Positions 34,188-46,468 of a stretch of 64,000 bases of DNA are shown here, piece by piece. This DNA is from Hetaerina americana (lineage: Eukaryota; Arthropoda; Insecta; Odonata; Calopterygidae), in assembly GCA_022747635.1 (NCBI GenBank), contig JAKTNV010000005.1:39893738-39957737 (forward strand), in the 5' to 3' direction. Below the pieces are notes generated by a model, which saw only the letters and a list, made by a program, of their open reading frames with translations, did not search any database and was not told the DNA's origin. The stretch's first letter is position 1. Each line of letters begins with the position of its first letter. Position numbers and translations under genes: made by a program.

Positions 34188-34216
34188 CTGCTCGTGTGAG
34201 TGTTACTATATCATCG

Positions 34217-34277
34217 ATATATATATATATATATATATTTATTTATTTATTAATGTAGTTATATGGTATACATATAC

Positions 34278-34361
<84 letters not shown>
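34217..34361. repeat. (TA)n microsatellite, two arrays
   Basis: (TA)n at 34217-34239, a short unique part, then a longer (TA)n at about 34285-34361 that runs directly into the 757-bp mariner at 34363. Confidence 0.95.
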
Positions 34362-34362
<1 letters not shown>

Positions 34363-34364
<2 letters not shown>

Positions 34365-35119
34365 CGAGGGTCATCCGGAAAGTAGTACCCGTTCGTGAAA
34401 TAAAGACACAAAAGTAAATATTAACAAACATAAAAAATTTTATTTGAAAGAGGATACTTTAAACTACTTCTCAACATAATCTCCAAGCAAATTAAGGCAT
34501 TTGTCATAACGTGTGACAAGTTTCTGTATTCCTGCTGCATAGTCCTTCGCCGCCAGCTCATTGAGATACGCGAGGGACCCATCTTGCACAAATTTTTGCA
34601 TAATGCAGATGGTGTTTAACAATTTCATGAACAATTGTTCGAGAAACATTGGGAAAATGCTCACAGATGTCATCAATTGTGACGCGCCGATCGTTCCTCA
34701 CGAATTCGTCAACTGAGCTCACCAGTTGGTCTGTAATGACAGACGGTCTCCCCGAACGCTCATCGTCGTGTGTGTTCCCCCTCCCCATGTTGAAGTTGCG
34801 ACACCACCGCCGAACAGACGACTCGTCCATTACATTGTCTCCATACACCTCCTTTAATTGGCGATGAATATCACATGGGCGAACGTTTCTTGCATTGAGG
34901 AATTTAATCACTGCCCTCACTTCACAACTGGCGGCGTTCTCAATTTTTTTAAACATTGTAAACAATCACAGAAACAACACAGGCAATGCTAGCGTCACGC
35001 AACTTGGCTCAGAGAAGGCAGACAAGCCACTGAAGCTATCTGACCTCGTCCAGCGGCTACTCGCGTCGTCAGCACTTCATGCGGCACGAACGGGTACTAC
35101 TTTCCGGATGACCCTCGTA
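34363..35119 (-). mobile_element. 757-bp non-autonomous mariner, copy 1
   Basis: Perfect 33-bp TIRs (start CGAGGGTCATCCGGAAAGTA) flanked by TA on both sides. It is inserted at the edge of a (TA)n array, the kind of TA target mariner uses. It matches the copy at 45712-46468 at all but about two positions and has exactly the same length and internal deletion. Confidence 0.95.
34558..34956 (-). CDS. mariner DNA-binding domain frame, catalytic core deleted (copy 1)
   Basis: An open frame of 132 codons starts at ATG 34956 with MFKKIENAASCEVRAV. It covers the mariner N-terminus: the first helix-turn-helix (VRAVIKFLNARNVRPCDIHR), the linker ESSVRRWCRNFNMGRGN and DDERSGRPSVITD, and the second helix-turn-helix (RRVTIDDICEHFPNVSRTIV), ending at KICARWVPR plus three residues and a stop. 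In the family this part binds the TIRs. The DDD catalytic domain (about 180 residues) is deleted; after the junction the original C-terminus continues out of frame to 34464 (AAGIQKLVTRYDKC, GDYVEK). It cannot transpose itself. Whether it is expressed is unknown; if it is, a TIR-binding peptide without catalysis is possible. It differs from copy 2 by GRPS versus ERPS. Confidence 0.7.
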   Translation of the reverse strand: MFKKIENAASCEVRAVIKFLNARNVRPCDIHRQLKEVYGDNVMDESSVRRWCRNFNMGRGNTHDDERSGRPSVITDQLVSSVDEFVRNDRRVTIDDICEHFPNVSRTIVHEIVKHHLHYAKICARWVPRVSQ

Positions 35120-35864
35120 CTTAGAATTACATCAATACAATAAGAAAAAATGAAGCTATTTTTAATATCAGTTCTCTTAACTTCTGGGGAATAGTACCTA
35201 ACAATTCAAATGAACATTTTTTGAGTGTTAGTAGAGGATACCCCATAAGAGATCATGCTAATATCGGCAAATATAAGGAAGAATTATGCAAAAGGTAGCT
35301 GAGTAACCTCGTTCTTCTAATCACTCCAATCGAATAAACATATTTCAGAGAGACTACATTGAAATGCTCAGGCTTTCTAAATAAGGACTCTGAGGCCAAA
35401 GCCACCTTGAAGTAGACTTTTAGTCTTAAAATGCAATCCCACAAGGCCCATAAAGCACAGCTTCTGATGGATGCTGGCCCGGAGAATCCCTTTGGATTAT
35501 GTCCGACATTTAGGGAAATGAGGTCAGGGTTTGAACGGATGTTACCTAGGATAGTCGACCGGAAACAAGAAAATAGATGCATTAGTCTCCAGGCGATACT
35601 CGAACACATTCCACACCAGCCACATCGATCTCTTTATTTCTCCTCCCATTCAAGGATCACTTTGTCCTGGAAGTATGCCTACACCGCAGGATACGTGATG
35701 TTTCCCGTTGGGTGTTCAGCGTGATATAGCAGGGTTGCGTTTGGGGTTGAAATAATTTGGTGTTGCAAGATAATGTGCTCAAAAGACGTCGCTTCGCATC
35801 ACTAATGCCAGTATTCATTTTCCCCCAGGAAGGACGCAGTACTCTGCTATCCCTTCAAACAATC
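35120..35864. other. intergenic sequence
   Basis: No gene or repeat recognised. Confidence 0.35.
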
Positions 35865-36655
35865 CCTTTGGACAATATGCGGATCAGCTTTAAAGAAACT
35901 TGGCTTCATAAAACGGGTGGTGGGGAAATGTAATGAAAAAGTTAAAGAGAGGTGTTATTTTGCTCTAGTTAGACCTCATTTGGAATATGCCGCAAGTATT
36001 TGGGATCCGTGGGAGAAAATTTGGCAAAAAGAATTAGATAAAGTCCAGAGAAAATCCGCTAGATTCGTTAAAAATTGTTATGATAAAAACACAAGTGTGA
36101 CAGGTCTCTTAGGGGATTTAGGCTGGGAACCACTTGAAGTGCGGAGAGAACAAGCGAGGCTTAGACTTTTAGAAAGGTTCAGAACAAACGAGTTTAAATA
36201 TGACACTGAAGGAATTATAATGGCCCCACACTACTTAGGTAGATCAGACCACAAAGATAAACTAAGGGAGATAGATTCCAAGACAGATAGGTACAAATAC
36301 TCATTCTTTCCCCGAACAATCAGTAATCATAATAGCAAGAAACCGAAGTCACTTTAGAAATATTAAAAACGTTGAATTTACAAGTCGGAACAAAATTAAA
36401 CACTATAGAGATGTTAGGTATACTTTCAGGTGCATGTGTATGTTAGTTGGTAGTTTGAGTGTTTGCATGTGTGTGGGGTGTAAGTGTTCATGCATGAATG
36501 TATGCCATGTTTTTTTTTATATATATGATTTTGTCGTTATTGCATGCGGTTTTTTTTTTCTTTTTCTTTTCTAAATTATGGGTGGTGTCCTAGCACCCCC
36601 CGCCACACGCCCTTGCGGCGGCTTGCGGGGTATTAAGTAGATGTAGATGTAGATG
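35865..36655 (+). mobile_element. CR1/L2-like LINE, 3' end only
   Basis: 5'-truncated insertion comprising the last part of ORF2, a 3' UTR rich in T runs, a GC-rich terminal motif (CACCCCCCGCCACACGCCC, near 36592) and a (GTAGAT)n tail at about 36637-36655. The same terminal motif and tail recur at 57225-57284 and, inverted, at 57307-57360. Confidence 0.8.
35871..36357 (+). pseudogene. LINE ORF2 C-terminal part (CR1/L2-like)
   Basis: The open frame runs from the truncation point to a stop at 36355-36357. It reads SALKKLGFIKRVVGKCNEKV, then FALVRPHLEYAASIWDPW, DKVQRKSARFVKNCY, VTGLLGDLGWEPLEVRREQA and RLRLLERF. These are the conserved motifs downstream of the reverse transcriptase in CR1/L2/Jockey-like elements (LVRPxLEYAxxxWDP, VQRxxARFV, LGWExLxxRRxxxRL). 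The endonuclease and the reverse transcriptase palm are missing because of 5' truncation, but the surviving frame of about 160 codons has no stop, so the insertion is fairly young. Confidence 0.85.
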
Positions 36656-36900
36656 AACACTCCATAGAGATTAAAGTCAGTCCCTTGAATGAACTAGCGT
36701 GGCATAGATTGGGACACAAACTGGCCTGGTTATTAAATGATCCCAAACAAAGACATGACAGACTGCAACCGTGTCTAAATCCAGGTATCATAAGAAAGTT
36801 GCCTAATTATTTTAAAGCAATTAAGTGTCCTGGTACCCAAATTATTGCATTATTTCGGAGGCGACTTAAATAATATTAAAGTTATGGGGGAAATTAAAAG
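36656..36900 (+). other. unidentified open frame beside the LINE tail
   Basis: A 70-codon open stretch ends at 36873 (ELAWHRLGHKLAWLLNDP ... RKLPNYFKAIKCPG). It has no ATG start and no family I recognise, but its composition is more protein-like than most short frames here. It may be a fragment of another mobile element or an exon. Confidence 0.2.
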
Positions 36901-38665
36901 AAGAATTAAAGAATGGTTTTTGCACAACGCATCTTTGAAAATCTCACCATTGATTTTTAAAAAGAAACCTAATCTTAAAGTCGAGAATGGCTAATCAGGA
37001 TCTACAAGTATAATTCTGTAACATTTAGATATATGATGGATCTCTTGCAAACTGGATATCTTTTTTTAACATGCATTTTATTTTGCACTAATTTTTTTTA
37101 TTTTATGAATCGGAAAAGTTGAGTTGGAACAAGTGTGATGTATCCGCATCTTAAAAAAGTTCTCGCAATTTGAATGGCAAAATTATACACTAAAAACCTT
37201 AAAAATAAAACGCTGTCGTTATAGAAGTTCTTCTACTGTAGTTTCTTAAATAATGAGATTTAAACATATTTATTTAAGTGTTTTCCAAGATCTCCTGCTG
37301 CGTTTTGAGTATTTTAGGTTCATCGTTTCAGTCAGATTCTGGTGACGTTTTCAGCATAAATAACGAAATACTGCGTACAAAAATTATCTCAATACGCAGC
37401 ACGATACTCCCAAAAAATTATACTTAAAAAAAATTAATCGCTGAGAAAATATCAAACTAAGATTTTTATAAAGCTATTTCCTAGACTGGAAAAATGATGA
37501 TACGAGTCGAGAGGCTCCACAAAAGAAGATTAAAATTCAGTCTGCGTTCTTTCGCTCTACATAAATACCAGTATATGATTCAAATGAAAGGGTAAATGTG
37601 GCATGAATAAAAGAAACGAGCATTGCCGCAAACTATTATCAAATTCCTTATTCTGTATTATTTATCATATCGATTCAATATTTTGTCTCGAAGGAGCAAA
37701 TATTAGGGTCAGTCAAACATCAATTCACAAAAATGCACAGAGTGTATCTCTGTACTGATATCCTGACCGAAAAAAAACTCGTCGGAAAATTAGTAAAAGC
37801 CAACTTGCGCGAGAAAATGCGCGAGTTGCTCTACATGGAGGTACGCGATGTGCGTAGCATGGCCCAAATTATCGTCTGGAGCAGTATTAAGGAATTCTCA
37901 GCCTGTCTTGAGCAAGGGTTGTCCATTGATTCATCGCTCGAATATTAATGTCCAGATGTTGGAGGAGAATTGAGTACGTAGATTCCACGCAGATGAGGGT
38001 GCGAGATCGACCGTTGGAGAGGGGGGACGGATGGGAGGAAGAGAGATGAGACCCAGAGAGTATTGTGTGCCATTGAAGGAGGAGAAACGAATGGCATTCG
38101 ATCTCCTCCGTGGTCCACCGGAATTTATTTTTCACGACGGACTTGTCTCCGATAAAGAAAGTCGAATCGCGGGAGAAAGTCGAGCAAAAATATTAGGAGA
38201 CGTGGGAGAATCGAAGAAGAAAGAAAGCGTGTCCGAGTATTGAGTTACCCTACGAGAGTTATGAAGGTTCCCCAGCCGTGGGTTTTACTTGTAAGTTGGT
38301 TCGCGGAAATAATGATTTCTGTAGGGAAAATGGACGAGGGAGACAAGGGATCGGCGCACTGTGGATCACGAGGATCGGGGCATGAGATTGAAGGCTTGCT
38401 AGACATTGCAACGCAGCAACTGCGATACATTACATTGGGATGTGAATTTTACATGCACCGTTTCATTACAATTACACAAGCGGCAATTGGTGTCGAAACT
38501 GCGGAATTTTTGTGGTGAACACAAAAAATACGTAACATACACAAAAAACAACTTTGCGTTCCGCAGACAAAAGTTTATCACACTTATGAAATAACAAATT
38601 TCTCGACAGAATACACAATTTTTTTTATATGCTACACACAGTGCTACTAATGCGGATATCCTAAA
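36901..38665. other. intergenic sequence
   Basis: No gene recognised. Open frames at 37733-38518 lack recognisable features. Confidence 0.35.
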
Positions 38666-38669
38666 CTAA

Positions 38670-38885
38670 AATGGTAGAACGGTAGGCCAGTGAGCAGAGC
38701 ATTCGACAACTGAGCACAGTTACCGAGGTTTAATCCGATTAAAATCTGGAAATTCCCTGCTTCAAGCTATTGGTCTTATTTTCCGGGCTTACGGAACCTT
38801 CCAGTTAAACTACAGATGGAAGAGCTAGGCCTCCCATCCTGGCTGGTGAGCTTAGCTTGGTGCACTCGTCTATCAAACTAACTTT
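38670..38885 (+). repeat. tRNA-derived SINE relic
   Basis: GGTAGGCCAGTGAGCAGAGC (38691 on) followed by ATTCGACAACTGAGCA resembles the A-box and anticodon arm of tRNA-derived SINEs. A weak B-box (GAGGTTTAATCCG) follows near 38725. The downstream body is not matched to another copy in the window. Confidence 0.45.
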
Positions 38886-41800
38886 GGAGTCGATTGTTGA
38901 AACACGAAAGAATTTATACAGGTAATGAGGGTATAAGTGTGGTACATCATACACCGCTTTCGACCGTAGGCAGCCGGCGGGAAGCGCGGGAAGGGTGTAA
39001 GATTGAAATGCCGCTACATGCCGTAAAATATCTCAGACCTTATGTGGATTCGATATGAAAGTAATGATCTATATTTAAGGAAAATGGATTACATCAATTT
39101 GGAACGCGGGTCCGATGGATCACGCTTTTGGACATCCATTGAATGCGAGTTTGCAGGTTTCAAATTCCAACATCACGCAATCTAATCGGGTTGAACAGCT
39201 TCAACTTTCCATCATTTGTCAATTGAAAATGTTTGACTTTCAGCGATGAGAATGCTATCTAACTGGAGGAGATGAAGTGCCTAATTGTCCAAATAAAAAA
39301 ATATTACCATGAAACAGGGCATATACTTTCATTACGGGGGTACGTCAGCATCGCTTAGTCCTGGGCAGACACCGGACAGAGTGATTCTGCGAGAAAATGA
39401 ACCCAAATTGAGGAGCGGGATTATCAAAAGCCATGGCGAGCTCGTGTACAAATCGGGAGGTCCTCTGTCTTTGCTCTCAATTGATGAAGATACATTGCCA
39501 CCCATAAAAATATTCGGGAAACCGTCACAATTCCGTGGAAAGGGATCCCTGATCCTTCGATCTCCCCCATGACTACTTCAAGAGTCCGGTCTACACCTAC
39601 TTGCACCTTTTTGCTTGAGATAAATGCAGGATAGCTTATAAAATAATATTTTCATCTAAATCGTAAGGCCAGAGGGAATTTAAAAAAAATAAAAATGTGG
39701 AAAAACAAGTGAGATCGACATGTGGTGATCACGATAGGAATTTAAAGAATTAAAAAAAAAATTAACGAGGGAAAAATGAGTCACCAAGCAAAATTTAATG
39801 GCCGTCACGTTAAAATTGAAGTAAAACTCAACTGCGCGTCACTACCTCTCCATTTCCGCACCAGCAGCACGGAAAGAAAATTTGAAAAAAAAAAATTCAA
39901 AATCTCCACCAATCACCCCTGCGAGCGCCCCAGAATTCCTTCCGGAAAGGGCGTGTACTCATACACCCCCCGCCTCCCGAGAAAGGCCCGACAATCACTT
40001 GTCCCAATTATTCACGACGGTGACGGAGTACCTACTGATGAATGTGTCGTCGGGTCGCTGGACGAAAATCCTGAGCGAAACCTCGCGGAATGTATTCATT
40101 TTTTGGTGTCAGGTTGTTCGCGGCGAAGGGAAGACATTATTCTAGCAAAAATAGGCAGCGGGTTGCTCAGTTCATGAAAACGACCGACCCATCATATATC
40201 CCATGACCCCTTACGATTTGAAATATGGACCGTAATATTTTTCCTTTTCCTTCCCGTTCCTTTTTCCCCCTCCTACTTCCCTCCTATCTCCCCGGCCGTA
40301 ACGGGAGTTAGGACGAGCCCACGCGTCATGGACCTCCATTTTTTAAAAATCCCGGAGGCGATTTTTCAGCGAATATATCGTAATAAGGTCTAAAAAAAAT
40401 ACGCGAATTGCAGCTCCTAGAGTTTTTGCTCGCATTTTTAAACCGAATTTCCTCGGAATCCTTCGGAGCATAGGACTGGGAATGTCGTCTTTTCATTTTA
40501 GGGGATTCTATCATAAAAACACCCTGTTTTTTCAATAGGTGTAATTTCTTGGATCCTATGGGAAACTTTGTTCGAGTCAGCATAGTTCTGAAAGAGCCCT
40601 GTCCGAAAATGAGTTCCTTAAAATAACAAAAGGAACGTATTTTATGGAACACAAGATGGAGATAACCTGCCGACTAGTGATTAATGAAATCAAAATAAAT
40701 GCCCACTAGTCCATCACCTTTTTTCCCATTCACCTTTGCAATATATAAGCACGTAAAGCTCTTCAGGAAAAATTTCCCTAGATAAATTTAAAATAGCATG
40801 ATGGCCATGATTCAAATTCTCACCGAGTTAATAAAATTTATACTTGCTCCTCAGATGCAGAATCTTTCATCGGCAATAGTTATTATTAAGCAATACTATA
40901 TGAGAATAAGAAATGGATGAAATAACTATAAAAACAATTTTGCTTTTCCAAACCATTGAGTGAAAAAGGGTCCAAAGTCTGATTTTAACTGCCGACCTAT
41001 CTCAAAATGCTTACATAACTCTATCACAGCTTAGATAACACGTATATATATATATATTGCATAATAGTGCCCATTTTGTACAGAAGACATAATGAGTGCG
41101 TTTTATACATAACTGAGCACAATTTGCAAACTACATATTGATATCAATCAACTGCCGAGTAAGTATTGATGTAATACATTTTTTTGACGGAAAATAATTA
41201 TACTGATTACGCATATTAACATTTCGGTTACTGTTCTGCGTTCAAATCTAAATTAAACAATTCAATGCCAAAGAGATTTCACGCGTAATTAGGTCCCTGT
41301 GCTTTATTTCACTTATTTTTCCCTATGTAATTAGATGGTTGAATGCAAATCGCCTCTCCAACTTACACTTTTACTAAATAATTACATAGGCATACACATG
41401 TTGGTGTAAACAATAAAATTCCAAATAACCCTCGTAGTTATTTAATTCGTTATAGTCAAACTCTGAAAAAAACTCTGTCAGTCATACAATTATTTTATTT
41501 TTCCCACTTACGGCAAGCTCGGAATTACTTGTGGAATCGACCCATTTCCTTAAGAATCCTATTTCATGCATTCTATATGCCTATCACTTCTCAATAAGAA
41601 AGTGAAACAAACATTACCTTTGGGAGTAGTCTTTTAGAGTTAAATTTATCAGCATTTAATAGCTATTATACGAGAAAACATTAAACATTTGATAGAACAA
41701 AGTAACGAAACCTTAACCGAAAGATGGAGATGAGAGCTGCATGATATGATGCCAGAAGAGAAAGAAGCTTTTTCCTAGAAACCGTCGAACTTTCGGCGAA

Positions 41801-42692
41801 CGAACGATGAGACCTCCTCCAACGGAAACCAATAAATGCAAAGGAGAGACGAGAGTTTCCAAGAAACGCAGAATCAGCGTATCCAGAAAGAAGCCCGTAT
41901 TTGTAAATGTAAGGGATATATCACTGGTAGGGCCGAGAGCGGTGAATTTAATATCCATGGAGTGAATACAGAACCAGCGGACTGAAAATGGAACCCATTG
42001 AGTTAATATTTAGCATCGGAGACGTCACAAACTCGGATAATAAACGCTGGATTTGGGACAAAATTGCGTGATTGCGGGATACTTGGCACCATGAGGTGAG
42101 GTTTTGCACGGCAGAAAGAGGGTTTGTCGCCGAGAATGGGATCTCCAGGTTAATCTGAAAAAGTGCTCGTTTATGCAATCCTGGGAAAAAAAATCCCATC
42201 ACGCTCACAGAGAGCGTTAAAGAGACTAGGCTTAATAAAATCAATAGTGAGGCAATATCCCAGTTAAAACGATAAGGATAGTTTATATTTCGCATTAATT
42301 GAATAAATTTAAATTGTTTAGTCATCTTGAATAAGCCTCGACCATAAGGGGACCCTCCGCAGTGTAAAAATTATTCCTGGATTCGCCCAAATATAAAAAG
42401 AGAGCTGTCCTAATCGTTAAAACTTTTATATAAACCAACATAAAGCGTGATACGGTTATAAAAAGACCTATTAGTGTGAAGATTAAAGTACGCATAGACG
42501 ACTTAATCTGCAGGATAAATAAAATTCAGATGCTTTTAATTAAAACGCCAATACCATAGTTTTTATCCGAAATTCCAAAGGTTGGCGAGGTCACAATAAG
42601 AAGTGAAATAAAATGACAGCAAATCGACAACAGGAATCCTACGCTTGATTCTGGACCAAAAGGTAAGAAATAATAAGAAGAAAGTTTTCTCG
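38886..42692. other. intergenic sequence
   Basis: No gene recognised. A 133-codon frame at 39776-40177 has a basic N-terminal half and no identifiable domain; it is overlapped by a second frame and not called. Confidence 0.35.
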
Positions 42693-42862
42693 AGTAGTAG
42701 TTTTTAGGGGAGGCGACCGACAACTGAGGTCATTTGCGCCATAGGGGATGGACAGGAAAGGATGAAGGGTGGAGAGAAACCCGGCGTCGGCATTAGCCTA
42801 CTCTTTACGAAAGGCGCCAAGGGGTCCGCAGTTTAACGTCCCATCCGACGGACGGCGTACTC
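42693..42862 (-). repeat. SINE/LINE-type repeat, copy 2 (inverted)
   Basis: The reverse complement matches 19700-19870 with a few substitutions, including the GGATGGGACGTTAAACTGCG signature and the CTACTACT end. The two copies are 23 kb apart in opposite orientations. Both sides end abruptly, so this is a second insertion of the same family. Confidence 0.8.
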
Positions 42863-43458
42863 TTCTTCGTGAGAGTTCTCTACACATTTATTATCACATT
42901 CTTCCATTATACTTCGAGGAGTTAATTTCTGCTTGCATATCGAAACTCGATAAACGATTGGGAGATCTGGTAACGAATATGATCTAAATGCAACGAAATA
43001 ATCACAAATTGACCTAATGATTCATAACCTAACACTTTCTAGGCACGCCTTTGTGGCGGAATGTAGGCAGCATGTGGGCTTGGATTCTTTCGTGATTCCC
43101 AATGCTTAGTTCCTATTATATATTATATAGAGTATTACCCATGAAAAACGATAAATAGTGGAAGATGCATCTACATTTTATCCTGCAAGTCGCCAAGAGG
43201 CTGTGGAAGGGTGAGGAAAAAAATCAGTAGTTAAAAGCAACCTAAAATCACCAACTTTGTGAAATCTCATCTTGAAGGAATAGACGATTCGACAGAAGTC
43301 TGTTAATACCATTCGCGTATTCCACGAAGTTTGTACTTAAATTTTCATTGACATAAAAGTTAGGTAACAATTGATTCCTTTCCAAGGAATTTTCGGCGAA
43401 GTATCAGCGGTGAAACGCTCATAAATGTGCTTCACCACTATCGAGGAAAGAAATTTTC
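42863..43458. other. spacer
   Basis: Nothing recognised. Confidence 0.4.
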
Positions 43459-43471
43459 AATATATATATAT

Positions 43472-43550
<79 letters not shown>
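43459..43550. repeat. (TA)n microsatellite
   Basis: About 92 bases of TA with one phase interruption near 43481. Confidence 0.95.
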
Positions 43551-43552
<2 letters not shown>

Positions 43553-45711
43553 CTTTAGTTAATCAGGACGCGTCCAAGCTCACAAGAAATCAACTCGGTC
43601 ACGACTATTACAGCCTCATTACAACGGCCTATCGAGCAATGGAGATCAAATGACGAGATCTAAAATGAACTATTCTCCGTTTCTTCCTCCGCAGCCTTTC
43701 TTCCATTTCCTTTTCCAAAACCCACCAATAGCCCACGCAACATATCTCTGGTGACGACTCGCAGACCCCGTTTCATTTAGGTCGGCAAACTAGAGAAAAA
43801 AAGCGTCACGTGGCTTGCATTTCATCTCGTCGGACCTCCAGGAGAGACCTACCACCCACATCTACGAAAAGGGGGGAAAAAATCCCTCCTGCACAGCCTC
43901 ATGTCATGCCAGAAGGGGTGCGGACGAAACGATGGTGACCCCTTCCCTGCAAAAAAAAAGAGATACGCCTTCGCGCTGTCCTTTCTTCCCGCCGCCATCT
44001 TCACCCTCCTGCCTTCCAGCCAGCCTCCCATCGCTTTCATCTAAATCCGCCCCCGCTCAGCCCCGATGATCCGAGGGCAGCCCAACCTAGCGATAATCCT
44101 CTTTCCCCTCACCCCGACCCCACTCACTCGAGCTAAAACCCCGTGCGCTGCCATTTCACTATCTATCCGTCCAAATCACTACACTACCCCAATATATTTT
44201 CCGAATTATAGAACCACCCACCTCTTCCTATCCTCTTAAGAAAGCCCGAGGGTACAGGAGGGAGCGGGTTATCTCGTCCACCCACACGCCCTCTCTCCCG
44301 TCTCCTCTCTCATCGCTGGCCAACGTTCCTCTGCCCCTTCGTGCAAAGTCCAACAAATTTTCCACCACGTTTGAGCACCCTGAGCTCAGTTTCGTTGCTT
44401 CTCACTTAAACTCAACAAAAAGTACTAGATGCATAAGGCAAACCTCAAGTACCTAGAATAGATAGCATGAGCAATATGACCTGCTATTGTGACAATTATT
44501 TTTATCTGGAAATAATAAGATAAATAAAAAACACGCAATTTCTCACACATTTGAGCTTTTTGCCTATTTTAATGCGAAACATGCATGCAAGTTATTGTAC
44601 ATATATATTTTTTCAAAGCTTGTTTCTAGGAGTTAAAAATTTATTTCTAATTTCATGGGAACTCACCTATCCTACCCGATATCAAACTATGTTACAGTTT
44701 GGGTAAAACGGAAATTTGCTATGCAAGTCCCACAATTTATTTATTTCAGCTTAAAGGTATCGGTTTTCTGGCTGAGACCTAATTTGATACACATAATTAG
44801 AGTGAACGCTTAAAGAGCATAGCTCTCTACAGACTAGATTAGGTACCTTGTTCAAATATCAAAGATATCTATCAAAGGAAAACGTCATGATTAATTGAAA
44901 CGTCTTAAAAAGTAATAACTAGCTATGGATAATATCAATACAGGCTTTATGTTAACTTACTTAACCACTATAAATGATGTATGAAGAATTTGGAGGAATA
45001 TAATTTAAGACGAATAGGAAACTGTCACGTGAACTTAGGTCCAATAAGTTGGCTAAAAGGATGCTTTCCCATTTGTTTTCATTTTCCCATCAGTCTTCTC
45101 CCTCCCTTCGACCATCCGCTATGTCGTGCGGGGTTGAAAACACAGTGCGAGAACTGAGTGAAGCATATAACGTGGCGGATACTTTGCAGGGTGAGAAACA
45201 ACATGTGGCTTCACCATTGTCGGAAACAAAAGTCCTTTGTTTCCCTTCACCCTCCTATTCCCTTGACCCCGCCCCCGGCCTTCCCCCCTTCTCAATTTCC
45301 CCCAAAATTGAGTTCTGCTAAGCCACCCCTCCTATTGCCCCTTACACTACGCGATGAAAAGCCGTGTGTGTCGTTTGTCGATGAGACCGTCATGTAGTCC
45401 ACTGTCAATGATGGTTCTCTCCAAGAGGATGAAGATAAGGGAGTTCGACGAATTTCTCCCCTATTGCCCGCCTGATATTTTCCCTATCCGAATCTATCCC
45501 CTATCACAGAAAAACTGTGCGGCATCAAGCACAACACCGTCTAATTTTCCTCCTCCCCTTGGAGTCACTTTCGCTCTCAGTTTTTTTGTTTCTCCGCAAT
45601 GTGTCTGAAGGATCAATAAAAGTCATTTCAGAGCTAATGTATTATTTACGGCAGCGTTTCATGCGCTTGAGGAAGGACGGAGAAGAGCCTCGGGTCAGGG
45701 TCTAAGCGTTA
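43551..45711. other. intergenic sequence, pyrimidine-rich parts
   Basis: 43680-44340 and 45050-45600 are C/T-rich on the plus strand, giving low-complexity Pro/Ser frames. No gene recognised. Confidence 0.35.
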
Positions 45712-46468
45712 TACGAGGGTCATCCGGAAAGTAGTACCCGTTCGTGCCGCATGAAGTGCTGACGACGCGAGTAGCCGCTGGACGAGGTCAGATAGCTTCA
45801 GTGGCTTGTCTGCCTTCTCTGAGCCAAGTTGCGTGACGCTAGCATTGCCTGTGTTGTTTCTGTGATTGTTTACAATGTTTAAAAAAATTGAGAACGCCGC
45901 CAGTTGTGAAGTGAGGGCAGTGATTAAATTCCTCAATGCAAGAAACGTTCGCCCATGTGATATTCATCGCCAATTAAAGGAGGTGTATGGAGACAATGTA
46001 ATGGACGAGTCGTCTGTTCGGCGGTGGTGTCGCAACTTCAACATGGGGAGGGGGAACACACACGACGATGAGCGTTCGGAGAGACCGTCTGTCATTACAG
46101 ACCAACTGGTGAGCTCAGTTGACGAATTCGTGAGGAACGATCGGCGCGTCACAATTGATGACATCTGTGAGCATTTTCCCAATGTTTCTCGAACAATTGT
46201 TCATGAAATTGTTAAACACCATCTGCATTATGCAAAAATTTGTGCAAGATGGGTCCCTCGCGTATCTCAATGAGCTGGCGGCGAAGGACTATGCAGCAAG
46301 AATACAGAAACTTGTCACACGTTATGACAAATGCCTTAATTTGCTTGGAGATTATGTTGAGAAGTAGTTTAAAGTATCCTCTTTCAAATAAAATTTTTTA
46401 TGTTTGTTAATATTTACTTTTGTGTCTTTATTTCACGAACGGGTACTACTTTCCGGATGACCCTCGTA
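45712..46468 (+). mobile_element. 757-bp non-autonomous mariner, copy 2
   Basis: Same element as 34363-35119 in opposite orientation, with perfect 33-bp TIRs, TA on both flanks, identical length and the same deletion junction. I see only two base differences by eye. Near-identity implies recent mobilisation of an already deleted copy. Confidence 0.95.
45875..46273 (+). CDS. mariner DNA-binding domain frame, catalytic core deleted (copy 2)
   Basis: 132 codons from ATG 45875, matching the frame on the minus strand at 34558-34956 except for ERPS in place of GRPS in the linker motif. Both helix-turn-helix regions are intact. The frame ends shortly after CARWVPR at the deletion junction, and the transposase C-terminus (AARIQKLVTRYDKCLNL, GDYVEK, stop 46365-46367) follows in another frame. 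In mariner the GRPS motif is an AT-hook-like linker between the two DNA-binding helices, so the Gly-to-Glu change may weaken binding; this is inference. No catalytic residue of the DDD triad is present. Confidence 0.7.
   Translation: MFKKIENAASCEVRAVIKFLNARNVRPCDIHRQLKEVYGDNVMDESSVRRWCRNFNMGRGNTHDDERSERPSVITDQLVSSVDEFVRNDRRVTIDDICEHFPNVSRTIVHEIVKHHLHYAKICARWVPRVSQ

Noticed and set aside
34159..34431. Tyr-Ile open frames
   Set aside because: Translation of (TA)n, not a gene.
39776..40177. 133-codon plus-strand frame
   Set aside because: No recognisable domain, an overlapping alternative frame and no splice or neighbour support.
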